51,311 bases of DNA from Sphaerochaeta halotolerans (GTDB lineage: Bacteria; Spirochaetota; Spirochaetia; Sphaerochaetales; Sphaerochaetaceae), in the NCBI RefSeq assembly GCF_003429665.1, contig NZ_QUWK01000015.1, positions 1 through 51,311 on the forward strand, written 5' to 3'. Shown one piece after another: positions 17,867-25,126 of this stretch. The notes beneath the pieces are model-generated. The model was not told where the DNA came from and did no database searches. It was given only the letters and a program-made list of their open reading frames with translations. Position numbers and translations under genes: made by a program. Numbering within the stretch: position 1 is the stretch's first letter; each line of letters opens with the position of its first letter.

Positions 17867-19225
17867 ATGCAGCAATTCCCGATACCATCTGTAATCCGCA
17901 GATTCTCAAAACAGTTCATTGAAGCAGGTTTCAGCCTCTATATCGTTGGGGGTGCAGTTCGTGATTATCTCTTGGGTATACAAAACGAAGACTACGATTT
18001 CACAACCGATGCAAAACCGGAAGAAGTCATGCATCTATTCAAGGCTGTAATTCCTACAGGTATCGACCATGGAACTGTTACCGTACGCTTTGAGAAGCAC
18101 AGTTTTGAAGTAACCACTTTCCGGAGCGAAGGTTCTTACCAAGACGGAAGGCATCCCAGCAGTGTGACATTCATCTCCAATCTTGCAGAGGATCTGAAAC
18201 GGCGTGACTTCACCATCAATGCATTCGCGGTTGACTTGCATGACAGCAGAATCATCGACCTCAATGGTGGAAAAGAAGATTTGAAACACAGGACCATTAG
18301 GGCCATCGGAGACGCAAGAAAACGTTTTGAAGAAGATGGACTGAGAATCCTGAGAGCATGTCGCTTTGCTGGAAAACTGAACTTCAGGATTGATGAGGAT
18401 ACCCTGAAGGCAATGCACGATTGCAGAGCAAATCTAAGAAATGTAAGTAGTGAGCGCATTCGTGATGAACTCTTCACACTGGTGCTTTCAGATCATCCAA
18501 AGGTGGGGCTTACCTATATGCGTGAGTGTGGCATACTGGAGATTATCCTCCCCGAGCTTGCAGCAGGGGATCAGATTGACCAGAAGGGAATGCATCATGA
18601 AGATGTACTCTCTCACGCAATCAGCACCTGCCAAGCTTCTGTTGCACTCACAGATCGCCTGGAGGTCCGCCTAGCCGCACTCCTCCATGATATTGGCAAG
18701 AGTGAAGTAATGGAAGAAGGACCGGAACGCAATACCTTCTACAACCACGATCTGGTCGGAGAAAAACTCACAATCGAGCTCATGAAACGACTGAAGGCAA
18801 GCAATGAACAGATTCGTCTGGTCAGCCTACTGGTACGCCATCATATGTTCAGCTACCAGAGCAACTGGAGTGACAGTGCTGTAAGACGTTTTCTCACCCG
18901 CGTAGGCAAGGAACATGTCGGTATGCTCTTCAGCCTCAGAATAGCCGATCAGATTGCAATCCACGGCAAGGCAGATATCAGTCTGCTTGAAGAATTGGAA
19001 CAGAGAATCAAGTGTATCCTTGATGCTCAGGATGCCCTCTCCATCAAGGACTTGGCTGTGAATGGGAATGACTTGATGCAAGTGGGAATCCCCAAGGGAA
19101 GACAGCTTGGAAAAACTCTGGAATATTTATTGGATACCGTGCTTGATGATCCAAAACAGAATACGAAAGAACAACTCTTGAAGATTGCCAAGCACTATCA
19201 ATCCTTGTCCAATCTCACCAGCTGA
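17867..19225 (+). CDS. cca: tRNA nucleotidyltransferase (CCA-adding) with HD domain
   Basis: Class II nucleotidyltransferase of 452 residues. The N-terminal catalytic part has LYIVGGAVRDYLLG and the metal-binding DYDFTT; RRDFTINAFAVD and the head/neck motif EDGLRILRACRFAGKL follow; an HD phosphohydrolase-type segment (LAALLHDIGK) lies near residue 285. It builds or repairs the CCA end of tRNAs, and none of the tRNA genes in this window encodes CCA. A poly(A) polymerase role cannot be excluded from sequence. The ATG at 17867 is chosen by family alignment and the promoter position. Its last 28 bp overlap the end of rnc on the opposite strand. Confidence 0.9.
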   Translation: MQQFPIPSVIRRFSKQFIEAGFSLYIVGGAVRDYLLGIQNEDYDFTTDAKPEEVMHLFKAVIPTGIDHGTVTVRFEKHSFEVTTFRSEGSYQDGRHPSSVTFISNLAEDLKRRDFTINAFAVDLHDSRIIDLNGGKEDLKHRTIRAIGDARKRFEEDGLRILRACRFAGKLNFRIDEDTLKAMHDCRANLRNVSSERIRDELFTLVLSDHPKVGLTYMRECGILEIILPELAAGDQIDQKGMHHEDVLSHAISTCQASVALTDRLEVRLAALLHDIGKSEVMEEGPERNTFYNHDLVGEKLTIELMKRLKASNEQIRLVSLLVRHHMFSYQSNWSDSAVRRFLTRVGKEHVGMLFSLRIADQIAIHGKADISLLEELEQRIKCILDAQDALSIKDLAVNGNDLMQVGIPKGRQLGKTLEYLLDTVLDDPKQNTKEQLLKIAKHYQSLSNLTS

Positions 19226-19944
19226 TCATAAGCAAGCTTGGCAACAAGTTGTTCGGCCTGCTTTTTGTTCCGTCCCTGTGCGGGACCAAAAATCTGGCCA
19301 TTTACATCTACTTGCATGTAAAAGGTAAAATCGTGTTCTGGACCAGTTTTCTTCACGAGTGTATAGGTAGGGACCATGCGCCATCGCTTCTGCATGTATT
19401 CCTGTAGGGCTGTCTTATAGTCCCGATGGTAATCATCTTCCAGCACTGCTCTAATCTGGTTTTCTAGATACCGCATAATGAATTGTTTAGCCGCCTCGAA
19501 TCCGCTATCGAGATAACAGGCAGCAAAGATTGCTTCCATGCAGTCAGCAAGCAAGGCTTTCTTCTTCCTCCCTCCACTGTTTTCCTCCCCTTTTCCTATA
19601 AGCAGATATCTATCAACCTCAAGGGAGCGGGCAATCATGGCTAGGCTATCTTCACTGACTACAATACTCTTGATTTTTGAGAAATCTCCCTCCGCTTTTG
19701 CAGGAAGATTTCTGAAAAGCCAGTCTGCTACACACATGCCCAGTACACTGTCACCGAGGAACTCCAAACGTTCATTTGTGTCGACCAATTCGTTGGATTC
19801 GTTGGCAAAAGAACGATGTGTGAATGCAAGATTCAGCAAGGAGAGATCCTTGATCTCCATCTTGCTCTTTTCAATGAATAGAAGAAGCTCCCGCTCTCTT
19901 TCTGATGAGATTGCGGGAGCTCTCTTGAAGAGGCTACTCTCCAT
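19198..19944 (-). CDS. rnc: Ribonuclease III
   Basis: 248 residues. The RNase III signature NERLEFLGDSVLG is at residues 57-69, with the catalytic acidic residues in place, and a double-stranded RNA-binding domain occupies roughly the last 75 residues. It processes rRNA precursors and other structured RNAs. The ATG at 19944 is preceded by AAGGA. It follows acpP by 13 nt, in the common acpP-rnc order, and lies in the rpmF-acpP-rnc group. The 3' ends of rnc and cca overlap by 28 bp tail to tail, so their mRNAs can pair. Confidence 0.95.
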   Translation of the reverse strand: MESSLFKRAPAISSERERELLLFIEKSKMEIKDLSLLNLAFTHRSFANESNELVDTNERLEFLGDSVLGMCVADWLFRNLPAKAEGDFSKIKSIVVSEDSLAMIARSLEVDRYLLIGKGEENSGGRKKKALLADCMEAIFAACYLDSGFEAAKQFIMRYLENQIRAVLEDDYHRDYKTALQEYMQKRWRMVPTYTLVKKTGPEHDFTFYMQVDVNGQIFGPAQGRNKKQAEQLVAKLAYDQLVRLDKD

Positions 19945-19957
19945 AGACAGGAAATCC

Positions 19958-20197
19958 TTACAGTTGCGTCGAAAGGAAGTCTACTGCGTCCTTAACGGTT
20001 TCGAACTCATTGGCTTTCTCATCAGGGATGGAGATACCAAGTTCTTCCTCAATAGCGTATACAAGCTCATATGTATCCAAGCTGTCTGCACCAAGATCCT
20101 TTCTGAAGGATGCGTTCATGGTAATTTTGCTCTCATCAATTTCGAGCTTTTCTGCAATTAAAGATTTAACTTTTTCAAATACTTCTTTACTGTCCAT
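19958..20197 (-). CDS. acpP: Acyl carrier protein
   Basis: 79 residues, acidic. The phosphopantetheine attachment serine is in LGADSLDTYELV (Ser39). It carries growing acyl chains in fatty acid synthesis. AGAGGAG precedes the ATG. It lies between rpmF and rnc, a widespread grouping, although no fab genes are present here. Confidence 0.95.
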   Translation of the reverse strand: MDSKEVFEKVKSLIAEKLEIDESKITMNASFRKDLGADSLDTYELVYAIEEELGISIPDEKANEFETVKDAVDFLSTQL

Positions 20198-20222
20198 TAT
20201 CTAACTCCTCTAATCGTCGTAA

Positions 20223-20408
20223 TTATTTATCCTGTAACTCAATGACCTGCACGCCACGGTAAAAACCGCACTTCGGGCAGACACGGTGAGGAAGAACCAT
20301 ATTTCCACAGGTGCTACAACGAGAGAGTGTCGGGGTTGCAAGACGCATGTTAGCAGCCTTTCTTGATGCTGCGCTTGCTTTGGAAGTCTTATATTTCGGT
20401 GTTGCCAT
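20223..20408 (-). CDS. rpmF: 50S ribosomal protein L32
   Basis: 61 residues: a basic N-terminus (MATPKYKTSKASAASRKA) and a zinc-ribbon with CSTC and CPKC knuckles. All four cysteines are present, so this is the zinc-binding form. First gene of rpmF-acpP-rnc, with a good promoter overlapping the end of coaD. Confidence 0.93.
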   Translation of the reverse strand: MATPKYKTSKASAASRKAANMRLATPTLSRCSTCGNMVLPHRVCPKCGFYRGVQVIELQDK

Positions 20409-20451
20409 GTTGATAACCTCTTACACTATGCTAATTTTTGACACATAAGGT

Positions 20452-20480
20452 AGAATAACGAAAAAGCCCTAAAGCGTCAA
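20452..20480 (-). promoter_or_regulatory. Promoter of rpmF-acpP-rnc
   Basis: On the minus strand TTGACG (20480-20475), a 17-bp spacer and TATTCT (20457-20452). The -35 box lies within the last codons of coaD. Confidence 0.5.
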
Positions 20481-20969
20481 CAACTTGATTCGATTTCTCA
20501 TCATTTGTACGACAAGAGGAGGAACCATTGGGGAAATATCAGCCCCATAAGCCGCCATTTCCTTGATGGCACTGCTTCTCAGCTGGAAATATTTTGGACT
20601 GGTCGGCATAAAGAGCACCTCCAAGTCGGGATTCAATTGCTTGTTGGTCATGGCCAATTCAAATTCATACCCAAAATCCACCAGAGCTCTTACTCCACGG
20701 ACCATGACCCCTACCCCATGCTCACGGGCAAAATCAACTACCAAACCACGATAACTCACAACCTCGATGTTTTCATGGTCCTTGAGGATTTCCTTGAGCA
20801 TGTCCATGCGCTCGTCTGCAGTAAACAAGCATTGTTTTTGCACATTGTCTGCAACAACCACAAAGAGTTTTTCGAAAAGATGGGAAGACCGCTCGATGAT
20901 ATCAATATGTCCGTTGGTCGGAGGGTCGAAAGAGCCTGGAAGCATGGCGATACGCTCTTTTCTGTTCAT
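20469..20969 (-). CDS. coaD: Phosphopantetheine adenylyltransferase
   Basis: 166 residues. The nucleotidyltransferase motif GSFDPPTNGHIDII is at the N-terminus and MVRGVRALVDFGYE in the middle; this is the fourth step of coenzyme A synthesis (4'-phosphopantetheine plus ATP to dephospho-CoA). Its start overlaps the stop of the upstream zinc-motif gene by 4 bp (20966-20969). The type III pantothenate kinase of the same pathway is about 19 kb away at 39127-39888. Confidence 0.95.
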   Translation of the reverse strand: MNRKERIAMLPGSFDPPTNGHIDIIERSSHLFEKLFVVVADNVQKQCLFTADERMDMLKEILKDHENIEVVSYRGLVVDFAREHGVGVMVRGVRALVDFGYEFELAMTNKQLNPDLEVLFMPTSPKYFQLRSSAIKEMAAYGADISPMVPPLVVQMMRNRIKLLTL

Positions 20970-21445
20970 TTCTTGATCTCCTCAACGTATTGCTTCATCT
21001 TGGCGAAAGCTTCTGAACTCTCCCAAGCTATTCGCTTGGCAAAACTGAAAGATCCATCCTCTTCCTGGTTCACAACTGCAAAGGCACCCTTGCCGATATA
21101 GCTGACCTTCTGCGAGGGAGAGAGTTTCTCTTGTTCCTTGATCTTGTTGAGTACACAATCAAAATGACAGAAGCCCCCATCGGGATGGGTAAGAGCACTG
21201 GCAATGCCATCGATCACCTCACCGCAGAGCACACAGGTCTCTTTTGGCTCTAGCACCTTCTTCACGGGAAGTTGTGGAAGATTGCTATGATAGGGTTTTC
21301 GATTTTGTTCAGGGAGCAGGCTGTTCTTGCTTCCACCCTTTTTTGCCTTTTCTTTGGCAGAGCCATTGGCCTTGGACTGCTTCTTGGAACGGGTTCGTCG
21401 TTTTTGCCGTCCCTGGCTGTTTGTTTGTTTCTTTTCCGTTTCCAT
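20966..21445 (-). CDS. Conserved-looking protein of unknown function with a CxxC/HxxC motif
   Basis: 159 residues. The first 60 are very basic and rich in Lys, Arg, Gln and Ser (likely disordered and nucleic-acid-binding). The second half holds CVLCGEVIDG followed by GGFCHFDCVLNKI, that is CxxC and CHFDC, a probable zinc site, then a short folded tail. I do not recognise the family. The composition would suit a ribosome- or RNA-associated factor, but that is inference. It is coupled to coaD by a 4-bp overlap and follows the terminator of the ffh-rplS operon. Confidence 0.7.
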   Translation of the reverse strand: METEKKQTNSQGRQKRRTRSKKQSKANGSAKEKAKKGGSKNSLLPEQNRKPYHSNLPQLPVKKVLEPKETCVLCGEVIDGIASALTHPDGGFCHFDCVLNKIKEQEKLSPSQKVSYIGKGAFAVVNQEEDGSFSFAKRIAWESSEAFAKMKQYVEEIKK

Positions 21446-21510
21446 TGCCTACCTCGTGTCTGCAAGACTATCCTGTTTTTTCCTCAACGACAAGCACTCA
21501 AGGAAATACG

Positions 21511-21534
21511 AAAAAGGACGACTGCACGTCGTCC
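21511..21534 (-). terminator. Intrinsic terminator after the ffh-rplS operon
   Basis: Stem GGACGAC/GTCGTCC (21516-21522 with 21528-21534) with a 5-nt loop, followed on the minus strand by five T (21515-21511). It lies 28 nt after the rplS stop. Confidence 0.8.
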
Positions 21535-21561
21535 CTTCTCGATATTCGCTTGGTAAACGCT

Positions 21562-21918
21562 CTAGGCGTTCTTTCTGTGGATGAGCTCTTTGACTTTTGC
21601 CTTCTTGCCCACCTTCTTGCGAATGTAATAGAGCTTTGCCCTTCTGACACGACCTCTGCGAACAACCTCGATTCTCTCAATACGAGGTGAGTGTAAGGGG
21701 AAAATTCTTTCCACACCTACACCATAGGAAATCTTTCGGACCACAAATGTCCTGCGAATTCCACCATTATTCTTTGCAATAACCAGGCCTTCAAATACCT
21801 GGACACGTTCGTTGGTGCCTTCAATAATCTTGAAAAACACCTTTACGGTATCACCAACGCAGAAGTTCTCTGCATTTTCCTTCATCTGTTCCGACTCAAT
21901 AGCCTTCATTACATCCAT
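21562..21918 (-). CDS. rplS: 50S ribosomal protein L19
   Basis: 118 residues with the L19 features [38 protein letters not shown] and the C-terminal [10 protein letters not shown]. The frame is open to 21939, but aligning the start with known L19 favours the ATG at 21918 ([11 protein letters not shown]), which overlaps the end of trmD by about 23 bp. Last gene of the ffh-rpsP-khpA-rimM-trmD-rplS operon; a clear terminator follows. Confidence 0.95.
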   Translation of the reverse strand: MDVMKAIESEQMKENAENFCVGDTVKVFFKIIEGTNERVQVFEGLVIAKNNGGIRRTFVVRKISYGVGVERIFPLHSPRIERIEVVRRGRVRRAKLYYIRKKVGKKAKVKELIHRKNA

Positions 21919-22657
21919 CGTCTCCGGTCCCCTTCGCACTATGTTCTTTCAATGCATTTAAAATCTTTCTGGAGTTCACATCAAGCGATGCCGTCTCCAA
22001 CAAATCCGGTCGGTTCAACAAGGTTTTTTCCAACCGTTTCTGTAGCCGCCACTGGCCAATTTTGGCGTGATGCCCGCTCAATAATACATCAGGGACATCT
22101 TTTGAGCAATAGGTCTCAGGCCTTGTATACTGGGGATATTCAAGCAAACCACCGTGAAAACTCTCTTCACTGAGTGACTCACTACTGATCACACCGTCAA
22201 TCAAACGATATACCGCGTCAATGATTACCAACGTGGAAACCTCTCCGCTGCTGATCACATAATCCCCAATACTAATCTCGTCATCAACATATAGGTCAAT
22301 CACCCGTTGGTCAATACCTTCATAATGACCACAGATGAAGACCAGTTCATCTTCTTTGCTCAGGTCTTCGGCATACGCTTGGCTCAGACGCTTTCCCGAG
22401 GGAGAGGCATAAACCACCCGCTTCTCCTTGGCATGGATGGAATCAAGAGCGTTACAGAGGGGATCACATTTGATCACCATTCCAGCTCCACCACCATACG
22501 GCACGTCATCACAACTCTGGTGCTTATCTGTTGCAAAGCTTCTGAAGTCAATAATCTCATACTCCACAGAACCGCTTTGTACAGCTCTTTTCATGATTGA
22601 ATTTTCGAAAAACCCTTCCAGCATTGCAGGAAACAGGGTGACTATCTGAATCTTCAC
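21896..22657 (-). CDS. trmD: tRNA (guanine-37-N1)-methyltransferase
   Basis: Methylates G37 of tRNAs to prevent frameshifting. SPOUT-fold protein of 253 residues with [13 protein letters not shown] at the start, the substrate segment [12 protein letters not shown], the SAM knot region [13 protein letters not shown] and [12 protein letters not shown]. The best start is the GTG at 22657, whose GTGA overlaps the rimM stop; a TTG at 22669 in the same frame would give an unusual N-terminal extension. Confidence 0.95.
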   Translation of the reverse strand: MKIQIVTLFPAMLEGFFENSIMKRAVQSGSVEYEIIDFRSFATDKHQSCDDVPYGGGAGMVIKCDPLCNALDSIHAKEKRVVYASPSGKRLSQAYAEDLSKEDELVFICGHYEGIDQRVIDLYVDDEISIGDYVISSGEVSTLVIIDAVYRLIDGVISSESLSEESFHGGLLEYPQYTRPETYCSKDVPDVLLSGHHAKIGQWRLQKRLEKTLLNRPDLLETASLDVNSRKILNALKEHSAKGTGDDGCNEGY

Positions 22658-23160
22658 GCGAGAATCCAAGGAGTCTTTAACTCAATCGTCCGTTCCTCCA
22701 GGCTTACATCACCAATAAATTCCTTGAGATACGGAACCATATAAAGAGATCCATCAGGGCTACGGACTTCAAGCATCACAGCCTGCGCACCATCGATGCT
22801 ACTGACTACTTCAGCCAGATGATCACCATCATGAACCAAGGCACAACCAATGAGATCAGCAACGTAGTATTGTCCCTTTTTCAAGGGGGCTGCCCATTTT
22901 CTCTGTACCATCAGATGACGGCCACCAAGCGCCCTTGCATCCTCAGGATTGTCAAAACCCGCAAATTTCATCAAGGGTTGTGAGCCCATCATCCGAAAAC
23001 TCTCTATAGTGAATGTTTGCTCTGACCCATCCTTCGCACGCAACACAACTTCCTTGATCTTTGCAAGGTAGGCGCAGTCATCATTATGAGGATGGATTTT
23101 CACCTCACCATTCACTCCAAAAGGAGCTTTTACAGTAGCAGTCCAGAGCAACGCTTCCAT
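22654..23160 (-). CDS. rimM: 16S rRNA processing/ribosome maturation factor RimM
   Basis: 168 residues with the two-domain RimM layout: an N-terminal barrel (VKAPFGVNGEVKIHP) and a C-terminal PRC-barrel (YYVADLIGCALV to LYMVPYLKEFIGDV). It helps 30S head assembly. It starts 3 nt after the khpA stop and overlaps trmD, the classic order rpsP-(khpA)-rimM-trmD-rplS. Confidence 0.93.
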   Translation of the reverse strand: MEALLWTATVKAPFGVNGEVKIHPHNDDCAYLAKIKEVVLRAKDGSEQTFTIESFRMMGSQPLMKFAGFDNPEDARALGGRHLMVQRKWAAPLKKGQYYVADLIGCALVHDGDHLAEVVSSIDGAQAVMLEVRSPDGSLYMVPYLKEFIGDVSLEERTIELKTPWILA

Positions 23161-23163
23161 AGT

Positions 23164-23397
23164 TCAGTCCAGTATTTCCAGCACGGCACGCTTGCCATCC
23201 TTGGTGGCTGAGGCACTCAGGATGGTCCTAATTGCCTTTGCAATACGGCCTTGCTTACCGATCACCTTGCCAACATCCTCACTGGCTACCTTCAGTTCAA
23301 GAATCGTAGATTTCTCACCTTCGATCACATTGATACTGACCTCATCAGGGGCATCAACAAGAGATTTTACAATGTATTCAACAAGATCTTTTTCCAC
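23164..23397 (-). CDS. khpA: KH-domain RNA-binding protein KhpA (YlqC family)
   Basis: 77 residues forming a single KH domain with the [12 protein letters not shown] loop. KhpA proteins bind RNA, in some bacteria as a partner of KhpB. An ATG at 23403 abuts its own AGGAG, so the GTG at 23397, with that AGGAG six nt upstream, is the more likely start. Located between rpsP and rimM as in Firmicutes and other phyla. Confidence 0.9.
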   Translation of the reverse strand: MEKDLVEYIVKSLVDAPDEVSINVIEGEKSTILELKVASEDVGKVIGKQGRIAKAIRTILSASATKDGKRAVLEILD

Positions 23398-23413
23398 AAC
23401 CATCTCCTGGAAG

Positions 23414-23680
23414 TTATTCCTGGACAGTTCTGGTCACCGTCACGCCATTCTTATTGAGCAGGGCTCTTACGGTGTCGCTGGGTTGTGCACCCTTGGCGAG
23501 CCAGTCCTGAATTTTCTCAACTTTCAAGATAACCTGCTGATCTTTCTCAGCCAGAGGATGGTACTGACCAACCTCATCGAGGGTCCTACCCTGGGCCTTT
23601 GCCCTGGAGTCCATCACCACGATACGGTAATCAGGTCTCTTCTTGGTACCAAATCTCTTCAGTCTCATGCTTGTGCTCAC
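23414..23680 (-). CDS. rpsP: 30S ribosomal protein S16
   Basis: 88 residues with [18 protein letters not shown], the S16 signature. The GTG at 23680 (MSTSMRLK) has AGGAGG 7 nt upstream; the internal ATG at 23668 matches most S16 starts but is farther from that site. Second gene of the ffh operon, 25 nt after ffh. Confidence 0.95.
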   Translation of the reverse strand: MSTSMRLKRFGTKKRPDYRIVVMDSRAKAQGRTLDEVGQYHPLAEKDQQVILKVEKIQDWLAKGAQPSDTVRALLNKNGVTVTRTVQE

Positions 23681-23705
23681 GTCAATTCCTCCTACGAATT
23701 CAACT

Positions 23706-25040
23706 CTACATACCCATCTGTTTAAGCATTTCAGCCTGGTATTTTTTATTTTTTGCTAACTTCTTCATCGTAAGTCGCATTTTCTCAAACTTTTTCAACA
23801 AGCGATTTACATCGGAAACAGTAGTCCCACTTCCTTTGGCAACGCGCTTGCGTCTCGTCGGTCCCATTATATGGTAATTCGATCGTTCCGCATAGGTCAT
23901 TGAGAGGATAATTGCTTTCTCTCGCCTAATTTCCTCTGTATTCACATCATCTTCGCTTACCTGGCCCTTTGCCCCGGGAATCATTTCCAGGAGTTGGTCA
24001 ATCGAACCCATCTTATCCATGGAGTTCAACTGGTCAAGGTAGTCCTGCAGATCGAAGGTGTTCTTTGCCATCTTCTCCTGCATACGAATTGCCGCATTCT
24101 CATCAACGACACTCTGGGCTTTCTCAACCAGAGAGACAATATCGCCCATCCCGAGTATTCTACTTGCAATACGGTATGGATAGAACGGATCGAGATCCTC
24201 AACCTTCTCACCAACACCGATGAACTTGATTGGCTTGCCGACCACTGAACGCAGGGAAAGCGCAGCGCCACCACGTGTATCACTATCAAACTTGCTGAGA
24301 ACAACACCGCTGATCCCAACCTTCTGTTCGAACTCCTTGGCAATGGTGACAGCATTCTGGCCTGTCATCGCATCCGCAACGAACAGTGTTTCATCAGGGG
24401 AAATTGCATCTCGGACCTTTTGAATCTCATCCATAAGGGTCTCATCAAGGTGCATACGTCCACTGGTGTCGACAATTAGTACATCCCTCTGGTCTTTCTT
24501 TGCCTGGGCAAGAGCGGCCTTGGCAACCTTTGCAGGGTTCTTCTCCCCTTCAAGGCTGAATACGGGTACCCCTACTGCCTCACCAAGCACCTGAAGCTGC
24601 AGGATAGCAGCTGGTCGGACCAAGTCGGCAGCAACAAGCATAACGCGACGGCCTTCTTTTTTCAGACGTAAAGCCAGCTTAGCGGCAGTTGTGGTCTTAC
24701 CAGAACCCTGGAGACCCATCATCAAAATGACACTGGTTGTATCAGGACCCTTGAGCAGAAGCTTCTGGTTCTCCTCGTCCCCAAGCAGAGCGACCATCCG
24801 ATCATAGACAATCTTCACGAACTGTTGACCAGGGTCGACGGCCTTGAGGACTTTCTCCCCTGTGGCTTCTTCCATGGTCCCATTGATGAAGCGTCTGACA
24901 ACCCGGAGGTTCACGTCAGCGTCCAGCAAGGCCATCTTGATTTCTTCGACGGCTTCCTGGACGTTCTTCTCTGTTATCTTGGACTTTCCGGCAAGACTGC
25001 GCATGATGCCGGAGAACTTATCACTTATTGAATCAAACAT
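23706..25040 (-). CDS. ffh: Signal recognition particle protein Ffh (SRP54)
   Basis: SRP GTPase of 444 residues with N, G and M domains. G1 is GLQGSGKTT near residue 109, G3 is DTSGRMHLDE near 192, and SKFDSDTRGG is near 250; the methionine-rich M domain starts near 305. It targets nascent membrane proteins together with 4.5S RNA, which is not seen in this window. First gene of a six-gene operon with rpsP, khpA, rimM, trmD and rplS, behind a strong promoter in the gap from smc. Confidence 0.95.
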   Translation of the reverse strand: MFDSISDKFSGIMRSLAGKSKITEKNVQEAVEEIKMALLDADVNLRVVRRFINGTMEEATGEKVLKAVDPGQQFVKIVYDRMVALLGDEENQKLLLKGPDTTSVILMMGLQGSGKTTTAAKLALRLKKEGRRVMLVAADLVRPAAILQLQVLGEAVGVPVFSLEGEKNPAKVAKAALAQAKKDQRDVLIVDTSGRMHLDETLMDEIQKVRDAISPDETLFVADAMTGQNAVTIAKEFEQKVGISGVVLSKFDSDTRGGAALSLRSVVGKPIKFIGVGEKVEDLDPFYPYRIASRILGMGDIVSLVEKAQSVVDENAAIRMQEKMAKNTFDLQDYLDQLNSMDKMGSIDQLLEMIPGAKGQVSEDDVNTEEIRREKAIILSMTYAERSNYHIMGPTRRKRVAKGSGTTVSDVNRLLKKFEKMRLTMKKLAKNKKYQAEMLKQMGM

Positions 25041-25076
25041 TACCTTACTCTATTGTCGTTTTCGTTCAAGTTACAT

Positions 25077-25106
25077 CTTATACCGTACACCCGACTTTCC
25101 TGTCAA
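25077..25106 (-). promoter_or_regulatory. Promoter of the ffh-rplS operon
   Basis: On the minus strand a consensus TTGACA (25106-25101), an 18-bp spacer and TATAAG (25082-25077), 37 nt before the ffh ATG. Confidence 0.7.
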
Positions 25107-25126
25107 GGAGTGGTGTAAAATGCAAC

